Assembly: GCA_964547135.1 (NCBI GenBank)
Contig: CAZJMK010000011.1
Span: forward strand, 1 to 64,000
From: JAJXSS01 sp964547135
Lineage (GTDB): Bacteria; Planctomycetota; Phycisphaerae; Phycisphaerales; Phycisphaeraceae
Length of the DNA: 64,000 nucleotides
Direction of reading: 5' to 3'
Below the pieces are notes generated by a model. It had not been told where the DNA came from. It was given only the letters and a program-made list of their open reading frames with translations, and searched no databases. Of the stretch, positions 25,052 to 32,214 are shown piece by piece. Every line of letters starts with the position of its first letter. Positions within the stretch are counted from its first letter, which is position 1. A program made the translations under genes and the position numbers.

Positions 25052-26062
25052 TCACCGGTTGGGTTTGGCGGGCAGGGTGAGGGTCAGGCCGGTGGGCAGG
25101 TTGTGCGGATTGGGGATTTTGCTTTGATTAGCGCGGTAGATGAGGTCCCACAATTCACCGTTGCCGTATTCACGTCGGGCGATGGCGTACAACGTGTCAC
25201 CGGATTTCACCGTCACCGACTTGCGCGTTGCCGTTGAGGTGTTGGCACTGCCGGTGGAAACCGCCGTATTGGAACGGTGGCTGTTCCCGGCTGAGGCGCT
25301 GCCGGTGCTGTTGGAGTCATCGGGCAGACGGATGGTCATGCCGGTGCGTAAACGTTCGGGCGTCAGGCCGGGGTTGGCAGCGACGATGCGTTTCCAATGA
25401 GCACCGTTGCCCAGGTGAGCTTGCGCGATTTTCCAAAGCGTATCGCTTTCCTTGACGGTGTAACGCTTGCTGCTGGTGCGTGTGGCAGCGGCCCCCGTAC
25501 TGGTCGATGCGGTGGTCGCACTGCTGGTGGAACCGGGGCGGGTGGCGGTGGTGGTTGAACTGGTCGTGGTGGTGGGGGCGGGCGGGTCCATCAAAGTGCG
25601 TTGCGGGTTGTCCCACGGATTGGCGATGCTGGTCGTGGCACTGCCGGGCAAAGCACCGGGGGTTGTACCCGAATTGAAACCGGGGTTACCGGGGGCGGGG
25701 GCGGGCCAGTTGTTGGCGGTGATGGGTTGGGGCTGTTCGTTCACCAGGCCGGAACCGGGCAGGGTGCTGGTCAGGCCGGTGGTGGAAGTGGAACCGATGC
25801 CGGTGGTGGCGGAACCGGCTGCGGAGGGGTCGCGCAGGTAATCATCACCGGTGGCCAGGTCGTTTTCGACGGGGCCTTTTTTAATGCCGGCGATGATGCC
25901 GAAGACGGCGACCATGATCAGGGCGAGTATGCCCAGCCCGGCCACGAGAATGACCTTGGGGTTACGGGTCGAGGCGGCCTGCATCGGCGGGATGGTGACA
26001 GCCGTGGCTGAACCGCTGGTGGACGAGGAAGGGTTGATCGGCGTGGGGTTATTGGATTGCAT
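25052..26062 (-). CDS. Membrane-anchored protein with two LysM domains
   Basis: The 336-residue product has a short Ser/Thr/Pro-rich N-terminus, one membrane segment (about 36-60, PKVILVAGLGILALIMVAVF), a long low-complexity Thr/Ser/Gly/Pro linker (about 65-215), and two LysM repeats: RYTVKESDTLWKIAQAHLG (about 220-268) and SVTVKSGDTLYAIARREYG (about 285-333). LysM binds N-acetylglucosamine in peptidoglycan, so the protein probably links the inner membrane to the cell wall. The start at 26062 has GGGAG upstream; a longer frame to 26383 only translates intergenic repeats. Confidence 0.87.
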   Translation of the reverse strand: MQSNNPTPINPSSSTSGSATAVTIPPMQAASTRNPKVILVAGLGILALIMVAVFGIIAGIKKGPVENDLATGDDYLRDPSAAGSATTGIGSTSTTGLTSTLPGSGLVNEQPQPITANNWPAPAPGNPGFNSGTTPGALPGSATTSIANPWDNPQRTLMDPPAPTTTTSSTTTATRPGSTSSATTASTSTGAAATRTSSKRYTVKESDTLWKIAQAHLGNGAHWKRIVAANPGLTPERLRTGMTIRLPDDSNSTGSASAGNSHRSNTAVSTGSANTSTATRKSVTVKSGDTLYAIARREYGNGELWDLIYRANQSKIPNPHNLPTGLTLTLPAKPNR

Positions 26063-26628
26063 GGGTGCGACTCCCGGACCCAAAGCGGAGGTGCACACGA
26101 CGCGCTTGTGGGGGGATGGTGCGAGAACTCGGCGCGGAATTGGCGCCGTTGATTCATAGATTATCGGCACAACGGCGGTTCCGGTCACAAAGATTGTGGG
26201 AAGGGGAAGAAGTGGCCCAGTGGTCGAGGGATTGTACATTTTGTGGTGTATTGATCGCATGAGTGTCTTTGTGGCCCAGCCGCCCCCGGCTGGGCGAACA
26301 ACCCTTGTCAGCCCCACCGCCGAGGGCGCCCCCGGGGGCGGTGCCACATTCACAGACGTGACCAATCGCGGCGCTATGTCCATTGACGCCGAGGGCTTTA
26401 GCCCCGGTTTTCAACCGCAAACATCCGGCCCTGAAGGGCACGGCGTCATGCGCCGACGCAAAGCGTCCGCGCTAAACATTTGATACCACTCGACCACTTG
26501 ACCACTTCTTCAACGCACTTGCTGGCGCTATGATTGCCTCCTAAACTTCCAACGCCGTAAAATGCCGATGAGTGTCGTACCGTGGCTGTTTGCCCCCGAT
26601 ACGCCCCCTACCTTGCAGGTGCGGATGC
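26063..26628. other. Repeat-filled region between the LysM gene and pdhA
   Basis: About 570 bases without a gene. From left: unique promoter-side sequence, AAGTGGCCCAGTGGTCGAG (about 26210), GGCCCAGCCGCCCCCGGC palindromes (26271-26345), a degenerate GACGTGACCAATCGC... repeat (about 26356-26376), cloverleaf A6 (26385-26447), the CGCCGACGCAAAGCG repeat (26450-26477) and CACTCGACCACTTGACC units (about 26487-26505). TATGAT at about 26529 could be a -10 for pdhA, but no -35 box is clear. Confidence 0.7.
26385..26447. repeat. GACGCCG cloverleaf-like repeat, copy A6 (inverted)
   Basis: GACGCCGAGGGCTTTAGCC on the left and ATCCGGCCCTGAAGGGC then ACGGCGTC on the right, inverted relative to A2. Confidence 0.8.
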
Positions 26629-27732
26629 ATGACCACCATGACCAGCCCCAATACTGATGTACGCCCCAGTGATTCCCTCGACGCCCCCGCGCTGCTGGAA
26701 ATCCTTCGGCAAATGATCCTCATCCGTCGCTTTGAAGAACGCACGGCCCAGAGCTACCAACAAGCCAAAATCGGCGGATTCTGTCACCTCTACATCGGAC
26801 AGGAAGCTGTGGCGGTGGGGTCGATCGCTGCGCTCAAACCCGATGACCCGATCATCACCGCTTACCGGGACCACGGCCACGCACTGGCTCGCGGAATGCA
26901 CCCCAACTATTGCATGGCGGAGATGTACGGCAAACTCACCGGCTGCGCCAAGGGCAAGGGTGGGTCGATGCACATGTTCGACGCCCCGCATCACATGTAC
27001 GGCGGACACGCCATCGTCGGCGGACAAGCACCCTTGGGCGTCGGCCTGGCATTCGCCACCACGTACCTGGCCAAAGACAACGTCACCGTCTGCTACTTCG
27101 GCGATGGGGCTTTGAATCAGGGTGCGGTGCATGAAGCGATGAACCTGGCGGCGATCTGGCGGCTGCCGATCATTTTTGTGGTGGAAAATAATCAGTACTC
27201 AATGGGCACGCACATCGCCCGCGGCACCAGCATGGCCGACGACCTGTCCGTCAAGGCAGCGGCTTACGGGATGAAGTTCGCCCGGGTGGACGGCATGGAC
27301 GCCCTGGCTGTTTACGACACGTTCAAAACCCTGGCGGACGGCATGCGCGGCAGCAAAAGCAAGGCATTGGGGGCTGATGAAGACTACAGCGGCCCGGCTT
27401 TCGTCGATGCTCAGACCTATCGCTTCAAGGGCCACTCGATGAGCGACCCGCAAAAGTATCGCAGCAAAGACGAGGTCGGCCAGTATGAGGAACAGGACCC
27501 GATCAATCGTTTGGTGAACGTGCTGATCGAACGCAACATGGCGACGCAGGAACAGATTGATCAGATGGATGCGACGATCAAGAAGGAAGTGTTGGATTCG
27601 GTGCAGTTCGCGGTGGACAGCCCGGAGACGCCGATGGAGGAGTTGTACACGGATGTTTATGTGAACCCGTATCCGCCGTTTGTGAAGGGTGATGTGCCGA
27701 TGATGGTGAAGGAGGCGAGGAAGGGGGGCTAG
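26629..27732 (+). CDS. pdhA: 2-oxo acid dehydrogenase E1, alpha subunit (pyruvate or acetoin dehydrogenase)
   Basis: Thiamine-diphosphate-dependent decarboxylating subunit that pairs with the beta subunit at 28243. The 367-residue product shows IRRFEERTAQSYQQAKIGGF (about 30-50), the ThDP-binding motif GDGALNQGAVHEAMNLAA to VVENN (about 150-185), and YRFKGHSMSDPQKYRSKDE with the phosphorylation-loop serines of the E1 alpha family. An SD-like AGGT precedes the ATG at 26629. No E2 or E3 gene is in the window, so the substrate (pyruvate, acetoin or branched-chain oxo acid) is unproven, though GGSMHMFDAPHHMYGGHAIV fits the PdhA/AcoA group. Its stop codon TAG lies inside the arm of the inserted IVP element. 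Confidence 0.9.
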   Translation: MTTMTSPNTDVRPSDSLDAPALLEILRQMILIRRFEERTAQSYQQAKIGGFCHLYIGQEAVAVGSIAALKPDDPIITAYRDHGHALARGMHPNYCMAEMYGKLTGCAKGKGGSMHMFDAPHHMYGGHAIVGGQAPLGVGLAFATTYLAKDNVTVCYFGDGALNQGAVHEAMNLAAIWRLPIIFVVENNQYSMGTHIARGTSMADDLSVKAAAYGMKFARVDGMDALAVYDTFKTLADGMRGSKSKALGADEDYSGPAFVDAQTYRFKGHSMSDPQKYRSKDEVGQYEEQDPINRLVNVLIERNMATQEQIDQMDATIKKEVLDSVQFAVDSPETPMEELYTDVYVNPYPPFVKGDVPMMVKEARKGG

Positions 27733-28234
27733 GGGCTGGGAGTTGGGAACTAGGGGCTGGGCAGATTGTGATAATGGCGTCGGCAATCGGTTGAGGAGTT
27801 ACAACCGTGAACAAACGGGCATACCGGGGGCTGGAGGCTTGGCAAAAGGGCGTGGATTTGGTGGAGGAGGTTTACCGGATCACGCAATCATTGCCCAAAG
27901 ATGAGCAGTTCGGTTTATGCGGTCAGATGCGTCGCTCGGTTGTGTCGATACCCGCAAATATTGCGGAGGGTTATGGAAGAATTCACTCAGGCGATTATTT
28001 ACGATATTTGTCCATCGCCCGTGGTTCGCTGATGGAACTGGAAACCCATCTGATCATCGCGGTGCGATTGAAATTAGTGCCGCGGGACGGTGCAAAGGAA
28101 CTTTGGAAACACACCCAGGATGTCGGCAAGTTATTATCGGGATTGATACGTTCCACCAAACAGGATATTTCGAATCAAGCATAATCGACCCATAACCCCC
28201 CCCAGCCCCTAGCTCCAAGCCCCTAGCCCCCCAG
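27728..28234 (+). mobile_element. Candidate IVP-bearing element flanked by GGGGCTAGG inverted repeats
   Basis: The left arm (27728-27764) contains GCTAGGGGCTGGGAG and ACTAGGGGCTGGGCAG; the right arm (28197-28234) contains CCAGCCCCTAGCTCC and AAGCCCCTAGCCCCCCAG, its inverted counterpart. They enclose one gene, the four-helix-bundle protein. Gene-free copies of the same arms, with a short loop in place of the gene, are at 3596-3684, 44241-44328 and 60009-60099. In the inverted sense the loop end next to the arm (ATTATCACAATCTGCCCAGC) matches those copies (GCCAATGATTCTGCCCAGC and the like). Separation of pdhA from pdhB supports insertion. No target duplication is evident. Confidence 0.65.
27807..28184 (+). 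CDS. Four-helix-bundle protein (IVP / former '23S rRNA intervening sequence protein')
   Basis: The 125-residue product is a textbook member of the family first met inside 23S rRNA intervening sequences and related to the Avd accessory protein of diversity-generating retroelements. Seen: LEAWQKGVDLVEEVYRIT (helix 1), FGLCGQMRRSVVSIPANIAE then GYGR (helix 2 and the conserved turn), DYLRYLSIARGSLMELETHL (helix 3), and a last helix from about 95. Family members form oligomeric bundles with basic surfaces and probably bind nucleic acid; the true function is unknown. The GTG start at 27807 has GAGGAG eight bases upstream. It sits between pdhA and pdhB and between inverted repeats, so it is probably an inserted gene, not part of the dehydrogenase. 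Confidence 0.93.
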   Translation: MNKRAYRGLEAWQKGVDLVEEVYRITQSLPKDEQFGLCGQMRRSVVSIPANIAEGYGRIHSGDYLRYLSIARGSLMELETHLIIAVRLKLVPRDGAKELWKHTQDVGKLLSGLIRSTKQDISNQA

Positions 28235-28242
28235 TTACCAAC

Positions 28243-29280
28243 ATGCGAAACATTCAGTTTAGAGAAGCGTTGAACGAAGCGATGGTCGAGGAAATGCTCC
28301 GCGATGAGCGGGTGTTTCTGATGGGCGAGGAAGTCGCCTATTACAACGGGGCGTACAAGGTGTCGCAGGGCATGCTTGAACGTTTCGGACCCCGCCGCGT
28401 GGTCGATACCCCGATCAGTGAAACCGGGTTTGCCGGGCTGGGCATCGGGGCCGCCATGTACGGCCTGCGACCGATCATCGAATTCATGAGCTGGTCGTTC
28501 TGCCTCGTGGCTGCCGATCAAATCATCAACAATGCCCCCAAAATGTTGTATATGTCCGGCGGGCAATTCAAAGTGCCCATCGTCTTCCGTGGCAACAACG
28601 GGGCGGGCGGGCAGCTTGGTTCGACGCATTCATGGTGTGTCGAGGCACTGTTTTCGAATGTGCCGGGGTTGAAGATGGCGATACCCTCAACGCCGCGTGA
28701 TGCCAAGGGGTTGCTCAAGTCAGCCATCCGCGAGGACGACCCGGTTTTCTTTTTGGAATCGGAACGCATGCTGGGCATGGGGGCACGCGGCGACAAGGAT
28801 TTTTCCAAGTATTTGCATGGCGATAAATGGGCACCACCGACGCTGGAGGAGGATTCCGATTTCACGCTGCCTTTCGGACAGGCGGAAATCAAAAAAGAGG
28901 GCAGCGATTGCACCATCGTGGCGTTTGGTCGTGCGGTTCACTTTGCCATGGAAGCGGCGGAAAAATTGGAAGCCGAGGGTATCGATGTTGAAATCGTGGA
29001 CCCGCGCACGATTCGCCCGTTGGATATGGACACGATCGTGCAGAGCATTCGCAAGACCAACTATTGCGTGATTGTCGATCAAAGCTGGCCGTTCGCCTCG
29101 GTCGCCAGTGAGGTGGCCTGTCAGGTGTACGAAAAGGCGATGGACGATTTGGACAATCAGGTGATTCGCGTCAATGCGGATGATATTGCAGCACCGTATG
29201 CACGCAATTTGGAACAGGCGATGCTGCCCCATGCGGGGAAGATTGTCGCCGCGGTGAAAAAGGCGACGTATAACGAGTGA
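28243..29280 (+). CDS. pdhB: 2-oxo acid dehydrogenase E1, beta subunit
   Basis: Partner of the alpha subunit at 26629; together they form the thiamine-dependent E1 of a pyruvate- or acetoin-type dehydrogenase. The 345-residue product shows REALNEAMVEEMLRDERVFL, MGEEVAYYNGAYKVSQGML, DTPISETGFAGLGIGAAMYG and, in the C-terminal transketolase domain, IDVEIVDPRTIRPLDMDTI. The ATG is only nine bases after the right arm of the IVP element and lacks an SD; the element may have replaced the original leader. Translation could be weak, or initiated from the structured arm. Confidence 0.93.
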   Translation: MRNIQFREALNEAMVEEMLRDERVFLMGEEVAYYNGAYKVSQGMLERFGPRRVVDTPISETGFAGLGIGAAMYGLRPIIEFMSWSFCLVAADQIINNAPKMLYMSGGQFKVPIVFRGNNGAGGQLGSTHSWCVEALFSNVPGLKMAIPSTPRDAKGLLKSAIREDDPVFFLESERMLGMGARGDKDFSKYLHGDKWAPPTLEEDSDFTLPFGQAEIKKEGSDCTIVAFGRAVHFAMEAAEKLEAEGIDVEIVDPRTIRPLDMDTIVQSIRKTNYCVIVDQSWPFASVASEVACQVYEKAMDDLDNQVIRVNADDIAAPYARNLEQAMLPHAGKIVAAVKKATYNE

Positions 29281-29353
29281 AGAAGTGGCCGGGTGGTCAA
29301 GTGACGGAATCGTGTACGGTAGTTAGCGCCGCGATTGATCGCGTCTGATCGAA

Positions 29354-29446
29354 GTGGTGAATCGGTTAATCGGTGAGTCGGTTAATCGGCAAAATTATTT
29401 CTATTTCTGACCGATTAACCAATTATCCGTTTCACCGATAAACCAC
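29354..29446. repeat. Hairpin with tandem-unit arms (CGGTTAATCGG family), copy G1
   Basis: The left arm (29354-29389) is GTGGTGAATCGG then TTAATCGGTGAGTCGG; the right arm (29411-29446) is CCGATTAACCAATTATCCG and onward to AACCAC. The arms are complementary, each built of degenerate 9-10 base units, around a loop ending TATTTCTGA. The GACGCGATCAATCGC... repeat (inverted, about 29323-29346) and AAGTGG units precede it. Confidence 0.72.
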
Positions 29447-29484
29447 TACTTGACCATTTCCCCATTTGCCCGCAAACTTCCCCC

Positions 29485-30240
29485 ATGGCCACCGCCATCA
29501 TCAGTGACATTCACGGCAACCTCGAAGCCCTGACCACCGTGCTGGCCGACATCGACCGACGCGGCATCAGTGAAATCATCTGCCTAGGCGACATTCTCGG
29601 CTACGGCCCCAACCCCTGCGAATGCCTGGACATCGTCATCCAGCGGGCAAGCTGGTCACTCATGGGCAACCACGACTTTGCCGTGCTGTATGAGCCGACC
29701 AGCTTCAACGCCAGTGCCGAGACCAGCGCCTACTGGACCCGCTGGCAACTCGACAACGAAAAAGACCCGGCCAGGCTGCGTCAGCGCTATGAATTTCTGG
29801 GCAACCTGAAAGTGCGTGTGCGTCAGCGCGGGGCCTTGTGGGTTCATGCCTCGCCGCGTCGTCCGATCAACGAGTACATCTTCCCCGATGATGTGGTCAC
29901 CGCTCCGACCAAAATGCAGCAGATTTTTGATCGCTTTGAAAAGGTCTGTTTCGTCGGTCATACGCATATTGCCGGGGTGTTCACCGATGAACCCGACTTT
30001 TATCCTCCGCAGGACTTGGGCGGCAGCTACAGCTTCAACGACCGTGAAAAATGCGTCATCAACCCCGGTTCCGTCGGTCAGCCACGCGATCGTGACCCCC
30101 GCGCTGCCTACGGCATACTCACCGATGACAAGTTCGAGTTCGTCCGCCTGGAATATGATGTGCAGGCCGTCATCGACAAAGTGAAAAACATTTCCGAATT
30201 GTCCGACTTTTTGGGGTTGCGCTTGATCGAAGGACGGTGA
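29485..30240 (+). CDS. Metallophosphoesterase (YfcE/MJ0936-like)
   Basis: The 251-residue product is a calcineurin-like phosphoesterase: TAIISDIHGNLEAL (D-x-H motif, about 4-16), EIICLGDILGYGPNP (GD motif), WSLMGNHDFAVL (GNHD motif), GALWVHASPRRP, and KVCFVGHTHIAGVF (GHTH motif). All five metal-binding blocks are intact, giving a two-metal active site. Such enzymes hydrolyse phosphodiesters; the substrate is unknown, and diadenosine tetraphosphatase-like or generic phosphodiesterase roles are possible. It stands alone in a repeat-rich neighbourhood. Confidence 0.88.
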   Translation: MATAIISDIHGNLEALTTVLADIDRRGISEIICLGDILGYGPNPCECLDIVIQRASWSLMGNHDFAVLYEPTSFNASAETSAYWTRWQLDNEKDPARLRQRYEFLGNLKVRVRQRGALWVHASPRRPINEYIFPDDVVTAPTKMQQIFDRFEKVCFVGHTHIAGVFTDEPDFYPPQDLGGSYSFNDREKCVINPGSVGQPRDRDPRAAYGILTDDKFEFVRLEYDVQAVIDKVKNISELSDFLGLRLIEGR

Positions 30241-30401
30241 AAAATTTCGAATTGCGGATTTCGAATTTCGAATTTACCAAGCCAAGAACGAGGCTGGCAG
30301 GCCGAGGGCTTGGGTATTTGGGGAAGTGGTTCTGGTTAGCGCCGCGATTGATCGCGTCGGATGCCACTGGCAGGCAAGCTGCCCATGGCACACGCACCTA
30401 T

Positions 30402-30478
30402 GACGCCGTGCCCTTCAGGGCCGGATGGTTTGATTCATCATCCAATGAAAACGATCCGGGGCTAAAGCCCTCGGCGTC
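30402..30478. repeat. GACGCCG cloverleaf-like repeat, copy A7
   Basis: A complete, well-preserved copy: GACGCCGTGCCCTTCAGGG, then GCCGGATGG, a loop of about 25 bases, ATCCGGGGCTAAAGCCC and TCGGCGTC. It is the best reference for the uninterrupted junction GGCTAAAGCCCTCGG that is split at 19667/19984. It lies just downstream of a CCAAGCC element (30277-30317) and a GACGCGA-family repeat (about 30333-30357). Confidence 0.85.
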
Positions 30479-30517
30479 GAACGTGGGGTTGTCCTCGGCG
30501 GCTTATCACTCCAGCCA

Positions 30518-31852
30518 TCACGCCGGCTGCAACTGTCCCTCGTCCGTCGGCACCTGTTCCAGTTCCAGCGGCGGGTTCAACTCCACCTGCGTTTCCACCA
30601 CACGAATGCGTTCCACGTGGCAACAGGTACACGTGCCCAACAGTGCGATGATGTAACCGGCTTCGATTGATTCCATGCCGATGAAAATACTGCACACCAT
30701 CATGCCGCCCAGGGCGATGCAGCAACCCGTGCCGTAAAACCTCGGCCAAACCATCCGCCTGGCAATCGGGTCCAGCGCCAACCAAAAACATTTCCAGATC
30801 GTCACCAGATAAAAGAAAAGCAACCCACCTGCGCCGAGTAAACCATAATCCGCGCCGGTCTGCAAAAACAAATTATGCACGCTCTTGTTGGGGGCCAATC
30901 CGTACTGATGACTGATGAGGTTGAAGCCGCGCGGTCCGACACCCAGCGGGTGATCCTTCATGCAGGCCCAGGCTGCTTTCCAAGTATCGAACCGACTCGC
31001 AGCCGAGGCATCGCGCTCGCTCTTGTCTAAAAAAATCGTCGAAAAACGCTCACGCACTTCCTCGCCCGCCAGTTGCAATGCCACGATCAAAAATACCGCC
31101 GCCAACAGCAACGTGATGCCTTTACGAGGCAGGGTGAACAGGGCGGTGAAAAAGATCGCCGCCCCGACAATGCACAACCCCAGTTGCGAACCCCGCGAAA
31201 ACGACATCAGCACCACGTGAATCTGCATCAGCACCCCGGCCATGCACAACAGTTTCACCCACAAACGCTTTTCCTGAATCGCCAGAAAAAAGGTCACGGG
31301 TACGGCCATGACAAAAATCATCGCTCCGCCGTTGTTGTCGCCTCCGCCGAAGCCCTTGAGCCAGATGCGGTTGAACCCGTCAAAGTAATACTGACTGTTG
31401 AGCACCCAGGCGGCGTAACTCAGACAGGCAATGATCATCCACGCAAAGTAGCGCAATTGCGTGGCGGAGCGCACCAGCCCCAAACCGAAGGTGAACATCA
31501 GCACGATGGTGAACTGCGTGTAAAGCCATTGCAGGCTCCATTGCGTGTTGATGGCAGTGACGAACGTGGCAAACAGCCCGGCTCCGATGTACACATACAA
31601 CCCGAACAAAGCCGGTATCGCCTGCCCGATGCCCCGCCAGACACCGCGACCTGAAACGAAAAAGCCGATCAGCGTCGCCAGTGCGATCATCAGGCTGTAA
31701 CGCGGCACACTGCCCGACCATGACCAGAACCAAAGCTCGGCTGGGCGCAGCAGGGCGAAAATGTAATAAACCATCAGCCCGACAAACGGGTTGAGCCAGC
31801 CGTAGCCGATGCCCAACAGCGCCAGCAAATTCGTAAACAGCCAACCGATCAT
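30518..31852 (-). CDS. O-antigen ligase / Wzy-like polysaccharide membrane protein
   Basis: Predicted to join or polymerise polysaccharide units at the periplasmic side of the membrane. The 444-residue product has about ten hydrophobic segments and a long periplasmic loop with the ligase-family signature region: HPLGVGPRGFNLISHQYG then SVHNLFLQTGADYGLLG (about 325-370), including a conserved His. The C-terminus ends in a charged, Glu/Pro-rich tail. The start at 31852 (MIGWLFTNLLALLG) is chosen because the frame upstream translates only GGCCCAGCCG-type and CCAAGCC-type repeats. It heads polysaccharide locus 2. Confidence 0.82.
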   Translation of the reverse strand: MIGWLFTNLLALLGIGYGWLNPFVGLMVYYIFALLRPAELWFWSWSGSVPRYSLMIALATLIGFFVSGRGVWRGIGQAIPALFGLYVYIGAGLFATFVTAINTQWSLQWLYTQFTIVLMFTFGLGLVRSATQLRYFAWMIIACLSYAAWVLNSQYYFDGFNRIWLKGFGGGDNNGGAMIFVMAVPVTFFLAIQEKRLWVKLLCMAGVLMQIHVVLMSFSRGSQLGLCIVGAAIFFTALFTLPRKGITLLLAAVFLIVALQLAGEEVRERFSTIFLDKSERDASAASRFDTWKAAWACMKDHPLGVGPRGFNLISHQYGLAPNKSVHNLFLQTGADYGLLGAGGLLFFYLVTIWKCFWLALDPIARRMVWPRFYGTGCCIALGGMMVCSIFIGMESIEAGYIIALLGTCTCCHVERIRVVETQVELNPPLELEQVPTDEGQLQPA

Positions 31853-32214
31853 GAGCGTTGATTCCAGAAGGTGAAACCGGACATTGCCTGGCGGTTGTGG
31901 CCCAGCCAGCCGGGCGCCCCGGGTTGGGGTCTTGCATATCAGTTGTGGCCCAGCCGCCCCCGGCTGGGTTCGGCAGGTCGTTGTCGCCCGGCTGCTTCTC
32001 TGAAACACCGCCGAGGGCGCCCCCGGAGGTGGTGCCACGATGAATAAGGACGGCGGATACCATTCGCCGCTTTGTTGATTCACCGCAGAGAACGCCCCCG
32101 GAGGTGGTGCCATATACCCAAGTCCTCGGCTTGCCAGCCTCGTCCTTGGCTTGGTTCGGCAAATCCGAAATTCGAAATTCGAAATTCGTAAATCCCAATC
32201 ACTTGGCCACTTCC
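31853..32214. other. Repeat-filled gap inside polysaccharide locus 2
   Basis: About 360 bases. It has GGCCCAGCCAGCCGGGCGC and GGCCCAGCCGCCCCCGGC palindromes (31896-31975), two copies of GCCCCCGGAGGTGGTGCCA (near 32019 and 32092), an ACCGCAGAGAACGC run (about 32083), a CCAAGCC element in reverse (32115-32155) and tandem TTCGAAA units (about 32161-32190). No gene is seen. Confidence 0.7.
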
